Shown here piece after piece: positions 40,232 through 49,119 of a stretch of 64,000 nucleotides of DNA. The DNA comes from Thiodiazotropha sp040507005 (GTDB taxonomy: Bacteria; Pseudomonadota; Gammaproteobacteria; Chromatiales; Chromatiaceae): NCBI GenBank assembly GCA_040507005.1, contig JBEVVS010000039.1:1-64000 (forward strand). The letters run 5' to 3'. Below the pieces are notes generated by a model. That model made no database searches. It had not been told where the DNA came from and saw only the letters and a list, made by a program, of their open reading frames with translations. Position 1 is the stretch's first letter. Each line of letters starts with the position of its first letter. The position numbers and the translations under genes are program-made.

Positions 40232-42826
40232 ATGCGAATGGACCGTTTGACCAGTAAATTCCAGATGGCCCTGGCGGATGCCCAGAGCCTGGCCGTGGGG
40301 CGTGATCACCAGTTCATCGAGCCGGTGCATTTGATGATCGCCCTGCTGGATCAGGATGGGGGCACGATCCGCCATCTGCTCACCCAGTCCGACGTCAACG
40401 TCAACCAGTTGCGAACCAGTCTCAGCGCCGCCATGGAACGGCTGCCCAGCGTCCAGGGTGCAGCGGGTGATCTGCATATTTCCAATGATCTGGGACGGCT
40501 GCTGAACCAGACCGACAAACTGGCGCAACAGCGCAAGGACCAATATATCTCCAGTGAACTGTTCGTACTCGCGGCAGTGGAGGACAAGGGTGAACTGGGC
40601 GAGGTGTTGCGCAACGCCGGCGGATCCCGGGAGGCCCTGGAGCAGAGCATCGAAAAGCTGCGTGGCGGACAGAGCGTGGATGATCCCAACGCGGAGGACC
40701 AGCGCCAGGCGTTGGAGAAGTACACCATCGATCTCACCGAGCGGGCGGAGCAGGGCAAATTGGACCCTGTGATCGGGCGTGATGATGAGATTCGGCGCAC
40801 CATTCAGGTACTGCAGCGCCGCACCAAGAACAATCCTGTACTGATCGGCGAACCCGGTGTGGGTAAGACGGCGATCGTGGAGGGATTGGCGCAACGCATT
40901 ATCAATGGCGAGGTGCCTGAGGGTCTGAAGAGTAAACGCCTGCTCTCCCTCGACATGGGGGCGTTGATCGCCGGGGCCAAGTTTCGCGGTGAGTTCGAGG
41001 AGCGTCTGAAGGCGGTGCTCAACGATCTGGCCAAGCAGGAGGGGCAGATCATTCTGTTCATCGATGAGCTGCATACCATGGTCGGCGCCGGCAAGGCGGA
41101 GGGTTCCATGGATGCGGGGAATATGCTGAAACCGGCCTTGGCGAGGGGTGAACTCCATTGTGTCGGGGCTACCACCCTGGATGAATATCGCAAATATCTG
41201 GAGAAGGACGCCGCCCTGGAGCGCCGCTTCCAGAAGGTATTGGTGGAAGAGCCCAGCGTGGAAGACACTATCGCCATCCTGCGCGGCCTCAAGGAGCGCT
41301 ATGAGGTCCACCACGGGGTGGATGTCACCGACCCTGCCATCGTGGCGGCGGCAACCCTCTCCCATCGTTATATCAGCGACCGGCAACTGCCGGACAAGGC
41401 CATCGACCTGGTGGATGAGGCGGCCTCTCAGATCCGCATGGAGATCGACTCCAAGCCGGAGGAGATGGACCGGCTGGAACGGCGCCTGATTCAGCTCAAG
41501 ATAGAGCGCGAGGCCCTCAACAAGGAGTCCGACGAGGCCTCCAAGAAGCGTCTGGCTGAACTCGAGGCCCATATCGATCGCCTGGAGAGGGAGTTCTCCG
41601 ATCTGGAAGAGATCTGGAAATCGGAAAAGGCGGCACTGCAGGGTACCACCCACATCAAGGAGTCCCTGGAAGAGGCCAGGCAGGAACTCGAGACGGCCCG
41701 CCGGGCCGGTGATCTGGCGCGCATGTCTGAGTTGCAGTATGGCCGCATCCCTGAGCTGGAGCGACAGTTGGACATGGCCACCCAGGCCGAGATGCAGGAG
41801 ATGAAGCTGCTGCGTAACAAGGTCTCGGAAGAGGAGATCGCCGATGTGGTCTCGAAGTGGACCGGCATACCCGTCTCCAAGATGCTCGAGGGTGAGCGGG
41901 ACAAGCTGCTTAGGATGGAAGAGGAGCTGGGCAAACGGGTGATCGGCCAGGAGGAGGGAGTGCGCGCCGTCAGTGATGCGATCCGCCGCTCCCGGGCCGG
42001 GCTATCCGATCCCAATCAGCCCAACGGCTCGTTTCTTTTTCTCGGTCCCACCGGTGTGGGTAAGACCGAGCTATGCAAGGCGTTGGCGGAGTTCCTCTTC
42101 GATACCGAGGAGGCGATGGTGCGCATCGATATGTCGGAGTTCATGGAGAAGCATTCGGTGGCGCGGTTGATCGGCGCACCCCCGGGCTATGTTGGCTATG
42201 AAGAGGGTGGTTATCTGACCGAGGCGATACGCCGCCGTCCCTATTCGGTGGTGCTGTTGGATGAGGTGGAGAAGGCCCACCCGGATGTCTTCAATGTGCT
42301 GCTGCAAGTGCTGGATGACGGACGTCTCACCGACGGTCAGGGGCGCACCGTGGACTTCCGCAACACGGTGATCGTGATGACCTCCAATCTGGGATCCCAG
42401 GTGATCCAGGAGATGACCGGTGAGGAGCGCTATCAGGAGATGAAGGCGGCGGTGATGGAGACGGTGCGGCAGAACTTCCGTCCCGAGTTTATCAACCGGC
42501 TGGATGAGATCGTGGTCTTCCACCCCCTGGCCAGCGAACAGATCCGTGCCATTGCCAGGATCCAGATCGAGTATCTGCATCAGCGCCTCTCGGAGCACGA
42601 TATGGGGCTGGTGATCACCGATACGGCCCTGGATCGCCTCGGCGAGGCGGGCTTCGATCCGGTGTATGGGGCGCGGCCCCTGAAACGGGCGATCCGCCAG
42701 CAGCTGGAGAACCCCCTGGCCCAGGAGATCCTGGCGGGCCGCTTCGGACCCGGGGATAGCATCCAGGTCGACAGCAACGACGAGGGCTTGACCTTCAGCA
42801 AGCGCAAGCAGGTGAGCGCGGCCTGA
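40232..42826 (+). CDS. clpB: ATP-dependent disaggregase ClpB
   Basis: The 864-residue AAA+ chaperone works with DnaK to pull apart protein aggregates. It has an N-terminal Clp domain (1-145), AAA-1 with GEPGVGKTAIVEG (about 205-217), the coiled-coil middle domain (about 410-525), and AAA-2 with GPTGVGKTELCKALAEF (about 605) and the Walker B motif VVLLDEVEKAHPD. A GGAG site lies eight bases before the ATG. It has its own heat-shock promoter. In many gammaproteobacteria clpB follows pgeF; here it stands alone between two repeat elements. Confidence 0.97.
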   Translation: MRMDRLTSKFQMALADAQSLAVGRDHQFIEPVHLMIALLDQDGGTIRHLLTQSDVNVNQLRTSLSAAMERLPSVQGAAGDLHISNDLGRLLNQTDKLAQQRKDQYISSELFVLAAVEDKGELGEVLRNAGGSREALEQSIEKLRGGQSVDDPNAEDQRQALEKYTIDLTERAEQGKLDPVIGRDDEIRRTIQVLQRRTKNNPVLIGEPGVGKTAIVEGLAQRIINGEVPEGLKSKRLLSLDMGALIAGAKFRGEFEERLKAVLNDLAKQEGQIILFIDELHTMVGAGKAEGSMDAGNMLKPALARGELHCVGATTLDEYRKYLEKDAALERRFQKVLVEEPSVEDTIAILRGLKERYEVHHGVDVTDPAIVAAATLSHRYISDRQLPDKAIDLVDEAASQIRMEIDSKPEEMDRLERRLIQLKIEREALNKESDEASKKRLAELEAHIDRLEREFSDLEEIWKSEKAALQGTTHIKESLEEARQELETARRAGDLARMSELQYGRIPELERQLDMATQAEMQEMKLLRNKVSEEEIADVVSKWTGIPVSKMLEGERDKLLRMEEELGKRVIGQEEGVRAVSDAIRRSRAGLSDPNQPNGSFLFLGPTGVGKTELCKALAEFLFDTEEAMVRIDMSEFMEKHSVARLIGAPPGYVGYEEGGYLTEAIRRRPYSVVLLDEVEKAHPDVFNVLLQVLDDGRLTDGQGRTVDFRNTVIVMTSNLGSQVIQEMTGEERYQEMKAAVMETVRQNFRPEFINRLDEIVVFHPLASEQIRAIARIQIEYLHQRLSEHDMGLVITDTALDRLGEAGFDPVYGARPLKRAIRQQLENPLAQEILAGRFGPGDSIQVDSNDEGLTFSKRKQVSAA

Positions 42827-42840
42827 AGAAGATAGTCCGC

Positions 42841-42953
42841 AAATGAACGCGAATGAACGCAAATGCTGTGGTGATCATTCCCGGATTCCTGCGTTGGCGC
42901 TAGAAATAGTTATGAGCTAGTTTGCCGCACTGTTAAACAGTTGCGGTGGCTGG
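42841..42953 (+). repeat. 113-bp direct repeat, copy 1
   Basis: This stretch is repeated at 43111-43223, 270 bases further on, with about five differences. Shared words include GTGATCATTCCCGGATTCC and GCGTTGGCGCTAGAAATAG, with TGTTAAACAGTT near the end. The repeat starts inside the 30-bp terminus and runs into the left arm of the 106-bp element, so the pair looks like a duplication made around that element. Confidence 0.8.
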
Positions 42954-43050
42954 CGCAGCTCTTTCTCCGCCGCCCCAACAGCACGTCCGTATGCTGACGG
43001 GGCTATCGCGGCATCCATGCCGCTGCTACGAAAGAGCTGCGCCAGCCACC
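42945..43050 (-). repeat. 106-bp inverted-arm element, copy 2
   Basis: The 21-bp arms (42945-42965 and 43030-43050) are perfectly complementary and start GGTGGCTGGCGCAGC. The interior, read on the minus strand, aligns end to end without gaps with copy 1 upstream of clpB. Perfect arms suggest a younger or better maintained copy. No coding capacity. Confidence 0.8.
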
Positions 43051-43110
43051 TCCGTTCTGCCTGCTTTACTCGTTCCCATGCTCCTGCGTGGGAACGCATA
43101 GAACAGCTAA

Positions 43111-43223
43111 AAATAAACGCGAATGAACGCAAATATTGTGGTGATCATTCCCGGATTCCTGCGTTGGCGCTAGAAATAGTTATGAGCTAGTTTGCCGCAC
43201 TGTTAAACAGTTACGGTGACTGG
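43111..43223 (+). repeat. 113-bp direct repeat, copy 2
   Basis: Near-identical to 42841-42953. It carries a partial third copy of the 30-bp terminus (AACGCGAATGAACGCAAAT) and ends where the 106-bp element would begin, but here GGTGACTGGGGCAG diverges, so no second hairpin element follows. Confidence 0.8.
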
Positions 43224-43256
43224 GGCAGACCCGCCCTTCAATTATCTTATTTGCGT

Positions 43257-43877
43257 TTATTCGCGTTCGTTTGCGGACTGTGTACTTCCGGCCATCGTCA
43301 GGTATTCATTGTGTAATCGCTCGGTGGCCTCGATCAACGCTTCCAGGCTACCGTTGTTTTCGATAACGTCATCCGCGCCTTTCAGCCGGGTCTGGCGGTC
43401 GACCTGGCTGGCCATGATCTGTTGGATCTGTTCCCTGGAGATCTGATCCCGCTGCAGTACCCGTTCGATCTGCAACGATTCGTCGCAATCCACAACCAGT
43501 ATCCTGTCGGCAAGGGACATCTGAGCGGTCTCAAAGAGTAACGGAATGACCAGCACCGCATAGGGCGCCGACTGTTGGGCAAGCCAGGTCTCCATCGCCT
43601 CCCTGATGCGGGGATGCAGGATCCCTTCCAGGCGTTTACGCTGCTGTGGATCGTCGAACACAATCCCGCGTAAGGCTGAGCGGTCCAATGCCCCGTCGGC
43701 ACCAATCAGTTCATCGCCAAAGGTGGCTTGAATCTCCGACAGTGCGGGTGAGCCGGGTTTGACCAACTGATGGGCGAGCAGATCGGCATCGATCACCGGG
43801 ACACCCAGGGATTCCAGGTGGGATGAGACCGCGCTCTTGCCACAGCCGATCCCCCCCGTAAGGGCGATCACCAACAT
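43257..43877 (-). CDS. coaE: Dephospho-CoA kinase
   Basis: The 206-residue kinase catalyses the last step of coenzyme A synthesis. It has the P-loop GGIGCGKS (8-15), DADLLAHQLV, the HPRIREAM segment and LVVDCDESLQIERVLQRD. The ATG overlaps the pilD stop by one base (TGATG), the usual pilD-coaE coupling. The final residues SANERE and the stop codon lie inside the right terminus of the downstream repeat element, so the native C-terminus may have been replaced (inference). Confidence 0.95.
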   Translation of the reverse strand: MLVIALTGGIGCGKSAVSSHLESLGVPVIDADLLAHQLVKPGSPALSEIQATFGDELIGADGALDRSALRGIVFDDPQQRKRLEGILHPRIREAMETWLAQQSAPYAVLVIPLLFETAQMSLADRILVVDCDESLQIERVLQRDQISREQIQQIMASQVDRQTRLKGADDVIENNGSLEALIEATERLHNEYLTMAGSTQSANERE

Positions 43878-44749
43878 CAGTACATACCGGCCCAGCGGAG
43901 ATAGGCGTTGTTGATCTGTTCTCCCCACATCAGGCTGATCCAACCGGCGGCTGCCAGATAGGGGCCGAAGGGGATGGGGATGTTGCGGTCCCGCCCGCGC
44001 ACCACGATCAACAGGATACCGACAACGGCACCCACCAGGGCGGAGAGTAGAATGATCTGCGGCAGGTAGTGCCAACCAAGCCAGGCCCCGAGCAGGGCCA
44101 GGAGTTTGAAATCCCCATACCCCATGCCCTCCTTGCCGGTGAGTCGTTTGAAGAGCTGGTAGACACTCCACAGGGAGAGGTAGCCGGCGGCGGCGCCGAT
44201 GATGGCAGTGCCGGGATCGGTAAACACGCCCCCAAGACTCAATAGCAGTCCCAACCAAAGAAAGGGAAGGGTGATATTGTCGGGGAGCAGCTGGACGTCG
44301 AAATCGATCACGCTGAGGGCGATCAAGGCCCAGGTCAGCAGCAGCGCCGCCAGGGTGGTCCAGGTAAATCCGAAATGGAGTGCCACCACCAGGGAGAGGA
44401 TTGCGGTAACGGCTTCAATAATCGGGTATCTGGGGCTGATCGAGGCATTGCACTCGGAGCAGCGGCCTTTCAGCACCAGCCAGCTGATAATGGGGATATT
44501 CTCCCAGGGGCGTATCTTATGACCGCACTTCGGACAGTGGGATGCCGGCCGGTTCAGGTTGTAGGGCGCGGTCTCCTGTTCACTGAGGTTGCCTTCCAGC
44601 TCCTGGCAATCCCTGCGCCACTGCTGCTCCATCATCTTCGGCAGGCGGTGGATCACCACATTGAGAAAGCTGCCCACCACCAAACCGATCAGGATGACAG
44701 TAAGCAGGAACGCCCAATGGTTCTGCTGCAGGAATTCGAATACTACCAT
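43877..44749 (-). CDS. pilD: Prepilin peptidase PilD
   Basis: The 290-residue A24 aspartic protease cleaves the leader of type IV prepilins and N-methylates the new end. The cytosolic loop has two CxxC pairs (Cys72/75 and Cys97/100); the catalytic aspartates are in SVIDFDVQLLPD (about 149) and GMGYGDFK (Asp213). Seven or eight helices are seen. It lies 43 bases after pilC and overlaps coaE, giving the common pilB-pilC-pilD-coaE order. Its substrates are the two pilins encoded about 4 kb away. Confidence 0.96.
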   Translation of the reverse strand: MVVFEFLQQNHWAFLLTVILIGLVVGSFLNVVIHRLPKMMEQQWRRDCQELEGNLSEQETAPYNLNRPASHCPKCGHKIRPWENIPIISWLVLKGRCSECNASISPRYPIIEAVTAILSLVVALHFGFTWTTLAALLLTWALIALSVIDFDVQLLPDNITLPFLWLGLLLSLGGVFTDPGTAIIGAAAGYLSLWSVYQLFKRLTGKEGMGYGDFKLLALLGAWLGWHYLPQIILLSALVGAVVGILLIVVRGRDRNIPIPFGPYLAAAGWISLMWGEQINNAYLRWAGMY

Positions 44750-44792
44750 TGGTTGAGCTTATTATTGATTGATCTCTTTACTACATGTGTAG

Positions 44793-46022
44793 TTAGACAA
44801 CGGCAGCCATCTTGAATATAGGTAGATACATTGCAACCACCAAACCGCCTATCAGGACACCCAGGATAACCATGATAATGGGCTCCATGAGGCTGCTCAT
44901 GGCATCTACCGCGTTATCCACTTGCTCCTCATAGAAATCCGCAACCTTGTTCAGCATGTCGTCCAAAGCCCCCGATTCTTCGCCGATGGCAACCATCTGA
45001 ATAACCATGTTGGGGAAGAGATTACGCTGTTTCATGGCAAGCTGCAGCGACTGGCCGGTGGCGACATCCTCACGCATTCGCAGGACCGCATCACTATAGA
45101 CAACATTGCCGGTGGCGCCGGCAACGGAATCAAGGGCTTCCACCAATGGCACGCCAGCAGCGGACATAGTTGATAAAGTGCGGGAGAATCGGGCAATGGC
45201 TGACTTATCCAGGATCATACCGATAACGGGTACTTTAAGTAGAAAACGATCGATGTTGTGCCTGAATTTTCGAGATCGTTTCCATATATACGTGAATACA
45301 TAGATTGTAACTATTAATCCCCCAAGCATTGCCCACCACCAGGTGCGTACGACTTCAGATAGGTTGACCACAAAGCGGGTCATGGCCGGTAGATCAGCAC
45401 CGAAACTCGAGAAAAGCGATTCGAATTGGGGAATGACAAAGATCAAAAGAATGGTTGTCACCAGGATGGCCGCAATAATGATGGAAGCCGGGTAGAACAT
45501 AGCCTTCTTGATTTTGCCTTTGATCGATTCCGTTTTCTCTTTATATGTGGCGATTTTATGTAAAAGTCCTTCTAATACACCCGCATGTTCACCGGCTCGA
45601 ACCAAGTTGACAAAGAGATCCTCGAAATGGAGCGGGTGTTTCTTCAAGGCGTCTGCCAGGGCGGTACCTCCCTCCACATCGGCCTTGATGGTGAGGATGA
45701 GCTCCTGCATCGAGGGGTTTTCGTGCCCCCGCCCGACAATGTCGAAGGCCTGTACCATAGGTACGCCTGCCGCCATCATGGTGGCCAACTGGCGGCTGAA
45801 GACAGTTATATCAGCGCTGGTTATCTTCTGTTTTGTCAGGACTATATTGGTAGGTTTTTTCCTTACCTTGAGGGGGGTGACACCCTGGCGCCGCAGATCG
45901 GCCTTGACCATATTGACATCGGTGCCACGGCTCTCGCCACTCAGGCGGGCACCCTTCTTGTCCGTACCCTCCCACTTGTAGAGATGGGATTTGACCTTTG
46001 CTTTCTTTCTCGGTGGTGCCAT
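44793..46022 (-). CDS. pilC: Type IV pilus inner-membrane platform protein PilC
   Basis: The 409-residue protein has two copies of the T2SS-F domain (about 75-195 and 280-400), with FSRQLATMMAAGVPMVQAF in the first and FSRTLSTMSAAGVPLVEAL in the second, and three membrane helices (about 175, 220 and 375-400). PilC couples the assembly ATPase PilB to pilus growth. It begins three bases after the pilB stop. Confidence 0.96.
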   Translation of the reverse strand: MAPPRKKAKVKSHLYKWEGTDKKGARLSGESRGTDVNMVKADLRRQGVTPLKVRKKPTNIVLTKQKITSADITVFSRQLATMMAAGVPMVQAFDIVGRGHENPSMQELILTIKADVEGGTALADALKKHPLHFEDLFVNLVRAGEHAGVLEGLLHKIATYKEKTESIKGKIKKAMFYPASIIIAAILVTTILLIFVIPQFESLFSSFGADLPAMTRFVVNLSEVVRTWWWAMLGGLIVTIYVFTYIWKRSRKFRHNIDRFLLKVPVIGMILDKSAIARFSRTLSTMSAAGVPLVEALDSVAGATGNVVYSDAVLRMREDVATGQSLQLAMKQRNLFPNMVIQMVAIGEESGALDDMLNKVADFYEEQVDNAVDAMSSLMEPIIMVILGVLIGGLVVAMYLPIFKMAAVV

Positions 46023-46025
46023 GGG

Positions 46026-47741
46026 CTAGTCCTTGGTTACCCGGTTGAGTTCTTGGAGGCTGGTGATCCCCTGCATGACCTTGCGCAGTCCGGACCGGCG
46101 GAGGTTATCGACCCCCTCCTTATTAGCCTGATCTTCAAGTTGTATCGACGTGCCACCCTCCATAATGAGCTTGCCCATGGTTTCAGAGACAGGCATCACT
46201 TGAAATATACCAACACGTCCCTTGTACCCGCCGGTACACAAGTCACATCCTACGGGTTTGTAGATGGTGAAATCGGTTTTAATGTCAGCTTCCGTGAAGC
46301 CCTCCTCGATCAGGGCCTCCTTGGGGAGATCCTCGGGTGCCTTGCAGTGTTCGCAGAGGCGCCTTGCAAGACGCTGGGCCATGATCAGGAGTACCGACGA
46401 GGCGATGTTGAAAGGGGGTACGCCCATGTTGGCCATGCGCGTCAGGGTCTGGGGTGCATCGTTGGTGTGCAGGGTGGAGAGCACCAGGTGGCCTGTCTGG
46501 GCCGCCTTGACGGCGATTTCAGCCGTTTCCAGGTCACGAATCTCACCCACCATGACGATATCCGGGTCCTGACGCAGGAAGGCCCGCAGGGCCTCGGCGA
46601 ACGTCAGGCCGGTCTTGACGTTGGTATTGACCTGGTTGATGCCTGGGACCTGTATCTCCACGGGATCTTCGGCGGTGGAGATGTTGACCTCCGGTTTGTT
46701 GAGCAGGTTCAACGCAGTGTAGAGGCTCACCGTCTTACCACTGCCGGTTGGTCCGGTGACCAGGATCATCCCATAGGGTTTGTTGATGGCATCCAGGAAC
46801 AGGGTTTGCTGCTCCTGCTCGAATCCGAGGGCCTCGATACCCAGCTGGGCACTGGTAGGATCGAGGATACGCAGGACGATCTTTTCTCCATACAGGGTGG
46901 GGCAGGTATTGACACGGAAATCGATGGCCCGGGACTTGGAGAGCTGCATCTTGATGCGTCCGTCCTGAGGCACCCGTTTCTCTGCAATATTCATTCGCGA
47001 CATGACCTTGATACGACTGGAGAGACGGCTGGCCAGGTTGGAGGGGGGCGTCGCCACCTCCCGAAGCATGCCGTCCTGGCGGTAGCGCACCCGATAGGTG
47101 TATTCATAGGGTTCGAAGTGGATATCCGAGACCCCCTGTTTTATCGCATCCAGCAGTAACTTGTTGATATAGCGTACGACCGGCGCCTCGTCCACGTCCA
47201 GCTTGGACTCGTCGCTTTCAAGCTCTTCATCACCGCCACTGATATCCAGGTTGTCCAGATCCGCATCCAGCAGGTCGTCCATGCTGGTTTCCTGGGCCTC
47301 CATGACCTTGTTGATGGTGCGGGTGAGCTTGTTCTCCTCCACCAGGATCGCCTCGGAGGCGAGACCGGTATTGAAGCGTATCTCATCCAGGCCCTGGTGA
47401 TTGGTGGGATCGGAGACTGCAAGAAATAGTCGGTTGCCCCGTCTGAAGATCGGCAGGGCATGGTGGGCGCGAACCAGTTTTTCTCCCACCGCATCAGTAG
47501 GAATAACCCCAGGATCGATCACATCCAAATCAAAAATAGGTACACCAAACCCTCGTGATGCAGATATCGCGATGTCTATGCTAGCTAAAATACCGTTCTC
47601 AACTAGATAGGTGACGAACGGCATCTTTTTCTTTAATGCCTCCGAGAAGGCTGATTCAGCCTGCTCTTCGCTTATCAGCCTATCCTGGATGAGGCAGCGT
47701 GCGAGACCGCTTAGATTAACTTTGGGGTTCGTTGTGGCCAT
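46026..47741 (-). CDS. pilB: Type IV pilus assembly ATPase PilB
   Basis: The 571-residue ATPase powers pilus extension. It has an N-terminal MshEN-like domain, the GspE/PilB core with Walker A GPTGSGKT (about residues 333-340), the Asp and His boxes around DPDIVMVGEIRD and LSTLHTNDAP, and a zinc-binding four-cysteine part (CEHCK, CDLCTGG). Some MshEN domains bind cyclic-di-GMP; that is possible here but not shown. The ATG at 47741 has a weak ribosome-binding site. Confidence 0.95.
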   Translation of the reverse strand: MATTNPKVNLSGLARCLIQDRLISEEQAESAFSEALKKKMPFVTYLVENGILASIDIAISASRGFGVPIFDLDVIDPGVIPTDAVGEKLVRAHHALPIFRRGNRLFLAVSDPTNHQGLDEIRFNTGLASEAILVEENKLTRTINKVMEAQETSMDDLLDADLDNLDISGGDEELESDESKLDVDEAPVVRYINKLLLDAIKQGVSDIHFEPYEYTYRVRYRQDGMLREVATPPSNLASRLSSRIKVMSRMNIAEKRVPQDGRIKMQLSKSRAIDFRVNTCPTLYGEKIVLRILDPTSAQLGIEALGFEQEQQTLFLDAINKPYGMILVTGPTGSGKTVSLYTALNLLNKPEVNISTAEDPVEIQVPGINQVNTNVKTGLTFAEALRAFLRQDPDIVMVGEIRDLETAEIAVKAAQTGHLVLSTLHTNDAPQTLTRMANMGVPPFNIASSVLLIMAQRLARRLCEHCKAPEDLPKEALIEEGFTEADIKTDFTIYKPVGCDLCTGGYKGRVGIFQVMPVSETMGKLIMEGGTSIQLEDQANKEGVDNLRRSGLRKVMQGITSLQELNRVTKD

Positions 47742-48212
47742 ACTAAAGATTTATTGCCTATCAATATCTCCCGATATGTCGGCAGGTGTATTGGATAATT
47801 GAGATGATTTTGAAAATCGTGCCGGAACACCAATATCAAAATCCGTAAAAAAACATATGAATTTGATGCACACTTCGTGAAATCGAGTGACAACCTACAG
47901 TACACCAAGTTATTGATAGCAGTATAATATAGCTGTGAATGGGCATAGAATCAATGTCATGGGTTGCACTACATACAGCTGACGTTGCTTGATTTTGTTG
48001 CCAGGGAGAACGTTGTGCCTGTCGGGCCAAGTAATTTGCTAGTTGACAACTGACAATATAGGGAATGGGAATACCTATAGAGTCAAGTTATCTCATATTA
48101 TTAGGATCCTTGAAATTGACTCTGTGTTTGCCGTTGGGTGGTATCTGGTAAATGGCTATTCGTAACCAGACTACCCGTTTATACCCTGTTAGCGCGGTAG
48201 TGTTAAATGCTT
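47742..48212. other. Intergenic gap between pilB and the first pilin
   Basis: These 471 A/T-rich bases hold no credible gene. They separate two minus-strand units: the pilin ending at 48213 and pilB starting at 47741. A GGGTGG.../...CTACCC imperfect hairpin (48136-48176) may mark the end of pilin mRNA. A perfect TTGACA (48043-48048, plus strand) has no -10 partner at the right distance. The pilB promoter must lie here but I cannot pick it. Confidence 0.5.
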
Positions 48213-48662
48213 TTAGTTGTCAAAACCGGTATTCGATCTGCCACATTCATCACCTGAGGAGGTTATAGTCCATAGTAATCCTTGGATGTTATCACTGGGC
48301 TCTATCAAGATGGAACAACCGCCAACCTGGCTGGTACCCGCTATTGTAATGGTATGGTCAGCGACGGTTGGAGGATTGAGCATATATTGGGTTTGCGTAT
48401 TGTCAATATCAAAGACGGCGGGCAAAAAGCCACCGAGCTTCAACGATTCGACATTTTGACAATCGGGTGCCTCTAACGTTCGGTTGACGCTGGCACATTC
48501 ACCTATTGCTACCTGTACAGGACGCACTGCAGAAACATTGAGCGACCACCGGCTACGAGTGACATAATCCTTTTGCATTGGCATGATGATAGCGGCCAGT
48601 ATACCAATGATTGCAACAACGATCATAAGTTCAATTAGTGTAAAGCCCGGCTGCTTACGCAT
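48213..48662 (-). CDS. Type IV pilin (first copy)
   Basis: A 149-residue prepilin: leader MRKQPG, cleaved before FTLIELMIVVAIIGILAAI, the hydrophobic alpha-1 helix with Glu5 of the mature form, then a globular domain with a C-terminal disulfide loop (GGCSILIE to DECGRSNTGFDN). Two further Cys occur mid-sequence. A strong AGGAGCTTTAAA site precedes the ATG. It has its own sigma-54 promoter about 128 bases upstream. It is a diverged copy of the pilin just upstream. Confidence 0.92.
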   Translation of the reverse strand: MRKQPGFTLIELMIVVAIIGILAAIIMPMQKDYVTRSRWSLNVSAVRPVQVAIGECASVNRTLEAPDCQNVESLKLGGFLPAVFDIDNTQTQYMLNPPTVADHTITIAGTSQVGGCSILIEPSDNIQGLLWTITSSGDECGRSNTGFDN

Positions 48663-48789
48663 TTTAAAGCTCCTGATGTTTACTGAACTAAGTCACCAAT
48701 TAAGTTTTGTACTCTGTACTTAGTTTGTGTCGGCCTCATTCCTGATATTCTTTAAGGAATTCGGATTCAGCTTGATATAGAAAGATTGT

Positions 48790-48805
48790 GCAAGTGGTGT
48801 GCCAA
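48790..48805 (-). promoter_or_regulatory. Sigma-54 promoter of the first pilin
   Basis: On the minus strand TTGGCACACCACTTGC matches the RpoN consensus TGGCAC-N5-TTGCA exactly, with GG and GC 10 bases apart. Start would be near 48778. The PilR activator is encoded about 1.5 kb away. Confidence 0.88.
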
Positions 48806-49040
48806 ACAACTATTACTTGGATTGGCACAAAAAGCCTTTGGGATTGTGCTTCTTTCTTCCAATTGCCAAGTGCTCGCTGGGGTCTCTATTCTTGTCTCTG
48901 ACTAAATGGCCTGGGTCTACTATGCCGTTCATTTTAATGGGAGTTGGGAAGGAAGGAACGTAGCTGGAGTGTAAAATAGCTTGAAATAGCATAAGCAAGT
49001 TTCAGGACTGGAAGGAATGCCCGCAGTTTTCTTATATGCC

Positions 49041-49078
49041 AAAAAACATGAGGAGCCACCTTTCGGTGGCTCCTCATG
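49041..49078 (-). terminator. Terminator of the second pilin
   Basis: A perfect 14-pair stem (CATGAGGAGCCACC / GGTGGCTCCTCATG) with loop GAAA on the minus strand is followed by TTTTTT. It lies 42 bases after the pilin stop, a strong Rho-independent terminator that isolates the two pilin genes. Confidence 0.95.
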
Positions 49079-49119
49079 TATGGATCAAAATCTATGTAAC
49101 TTTACGAATTTGATCTTTA

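Larger units (their letters stand above)
42835..43278. repeat. Non-coding element with 30-bp inverted ends, downstream of clpB
   Basis: A 444-base stretch framed by the same 30-bp ends as the upstream element (42835-42864 and 43249-43278, two mismatches between them). It holds the second 106-bp inverted-arm element and two near-identical direct repeats of about 113 bp. The left end is eight bases after the clpB stop. The right end runs into coaE and encodes its last six residues and stop. No gene lies inside. Confidence 0.75.
48663..49119. other. Leader and spacer between the two pilin genes
   Basis: Minus-strand reading: the terminator of the upstream pilin (49041-49078), about 230 bases with no clear feature, the sigma-54 promoter (48805-48790) and a leader of about 115 bases. 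The leader segment 48731-48775 resembles 49659-49705 in front of the other pilin. A 61-codon frame at 48813-48998 has no ribosome-binding site or family and is not considered a gene. Confidence 0.6.

Noticed and set aside
40205..41653. Long open frame (482 codons) on the minus strand opposite clpB
   Set aside because: It mirrors clpB codon structure in a GC-biased gene, has no ribosome-binding site and no recognisable domain, while clpB is certain.
45585..47159. Long plus-strand frame (524 codons) opposite pilC and pilB
   Set aside because: It covers two certain genes in antisense, looks low in hydrophobic pattern and resembles no family.
48043..48048. Perfect TTGACA box between pilB and the pilin
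   Set aside because: No -10 box at 16-18 bases on that strand and no gene on the plus strand to serve.
48813..48998. 61-codon minus-strand frame between the pilins
   Set aside because: No ribosome-binding site or family; it sits upstream of the pilin sigma-54 promoter in what looks like spacer.
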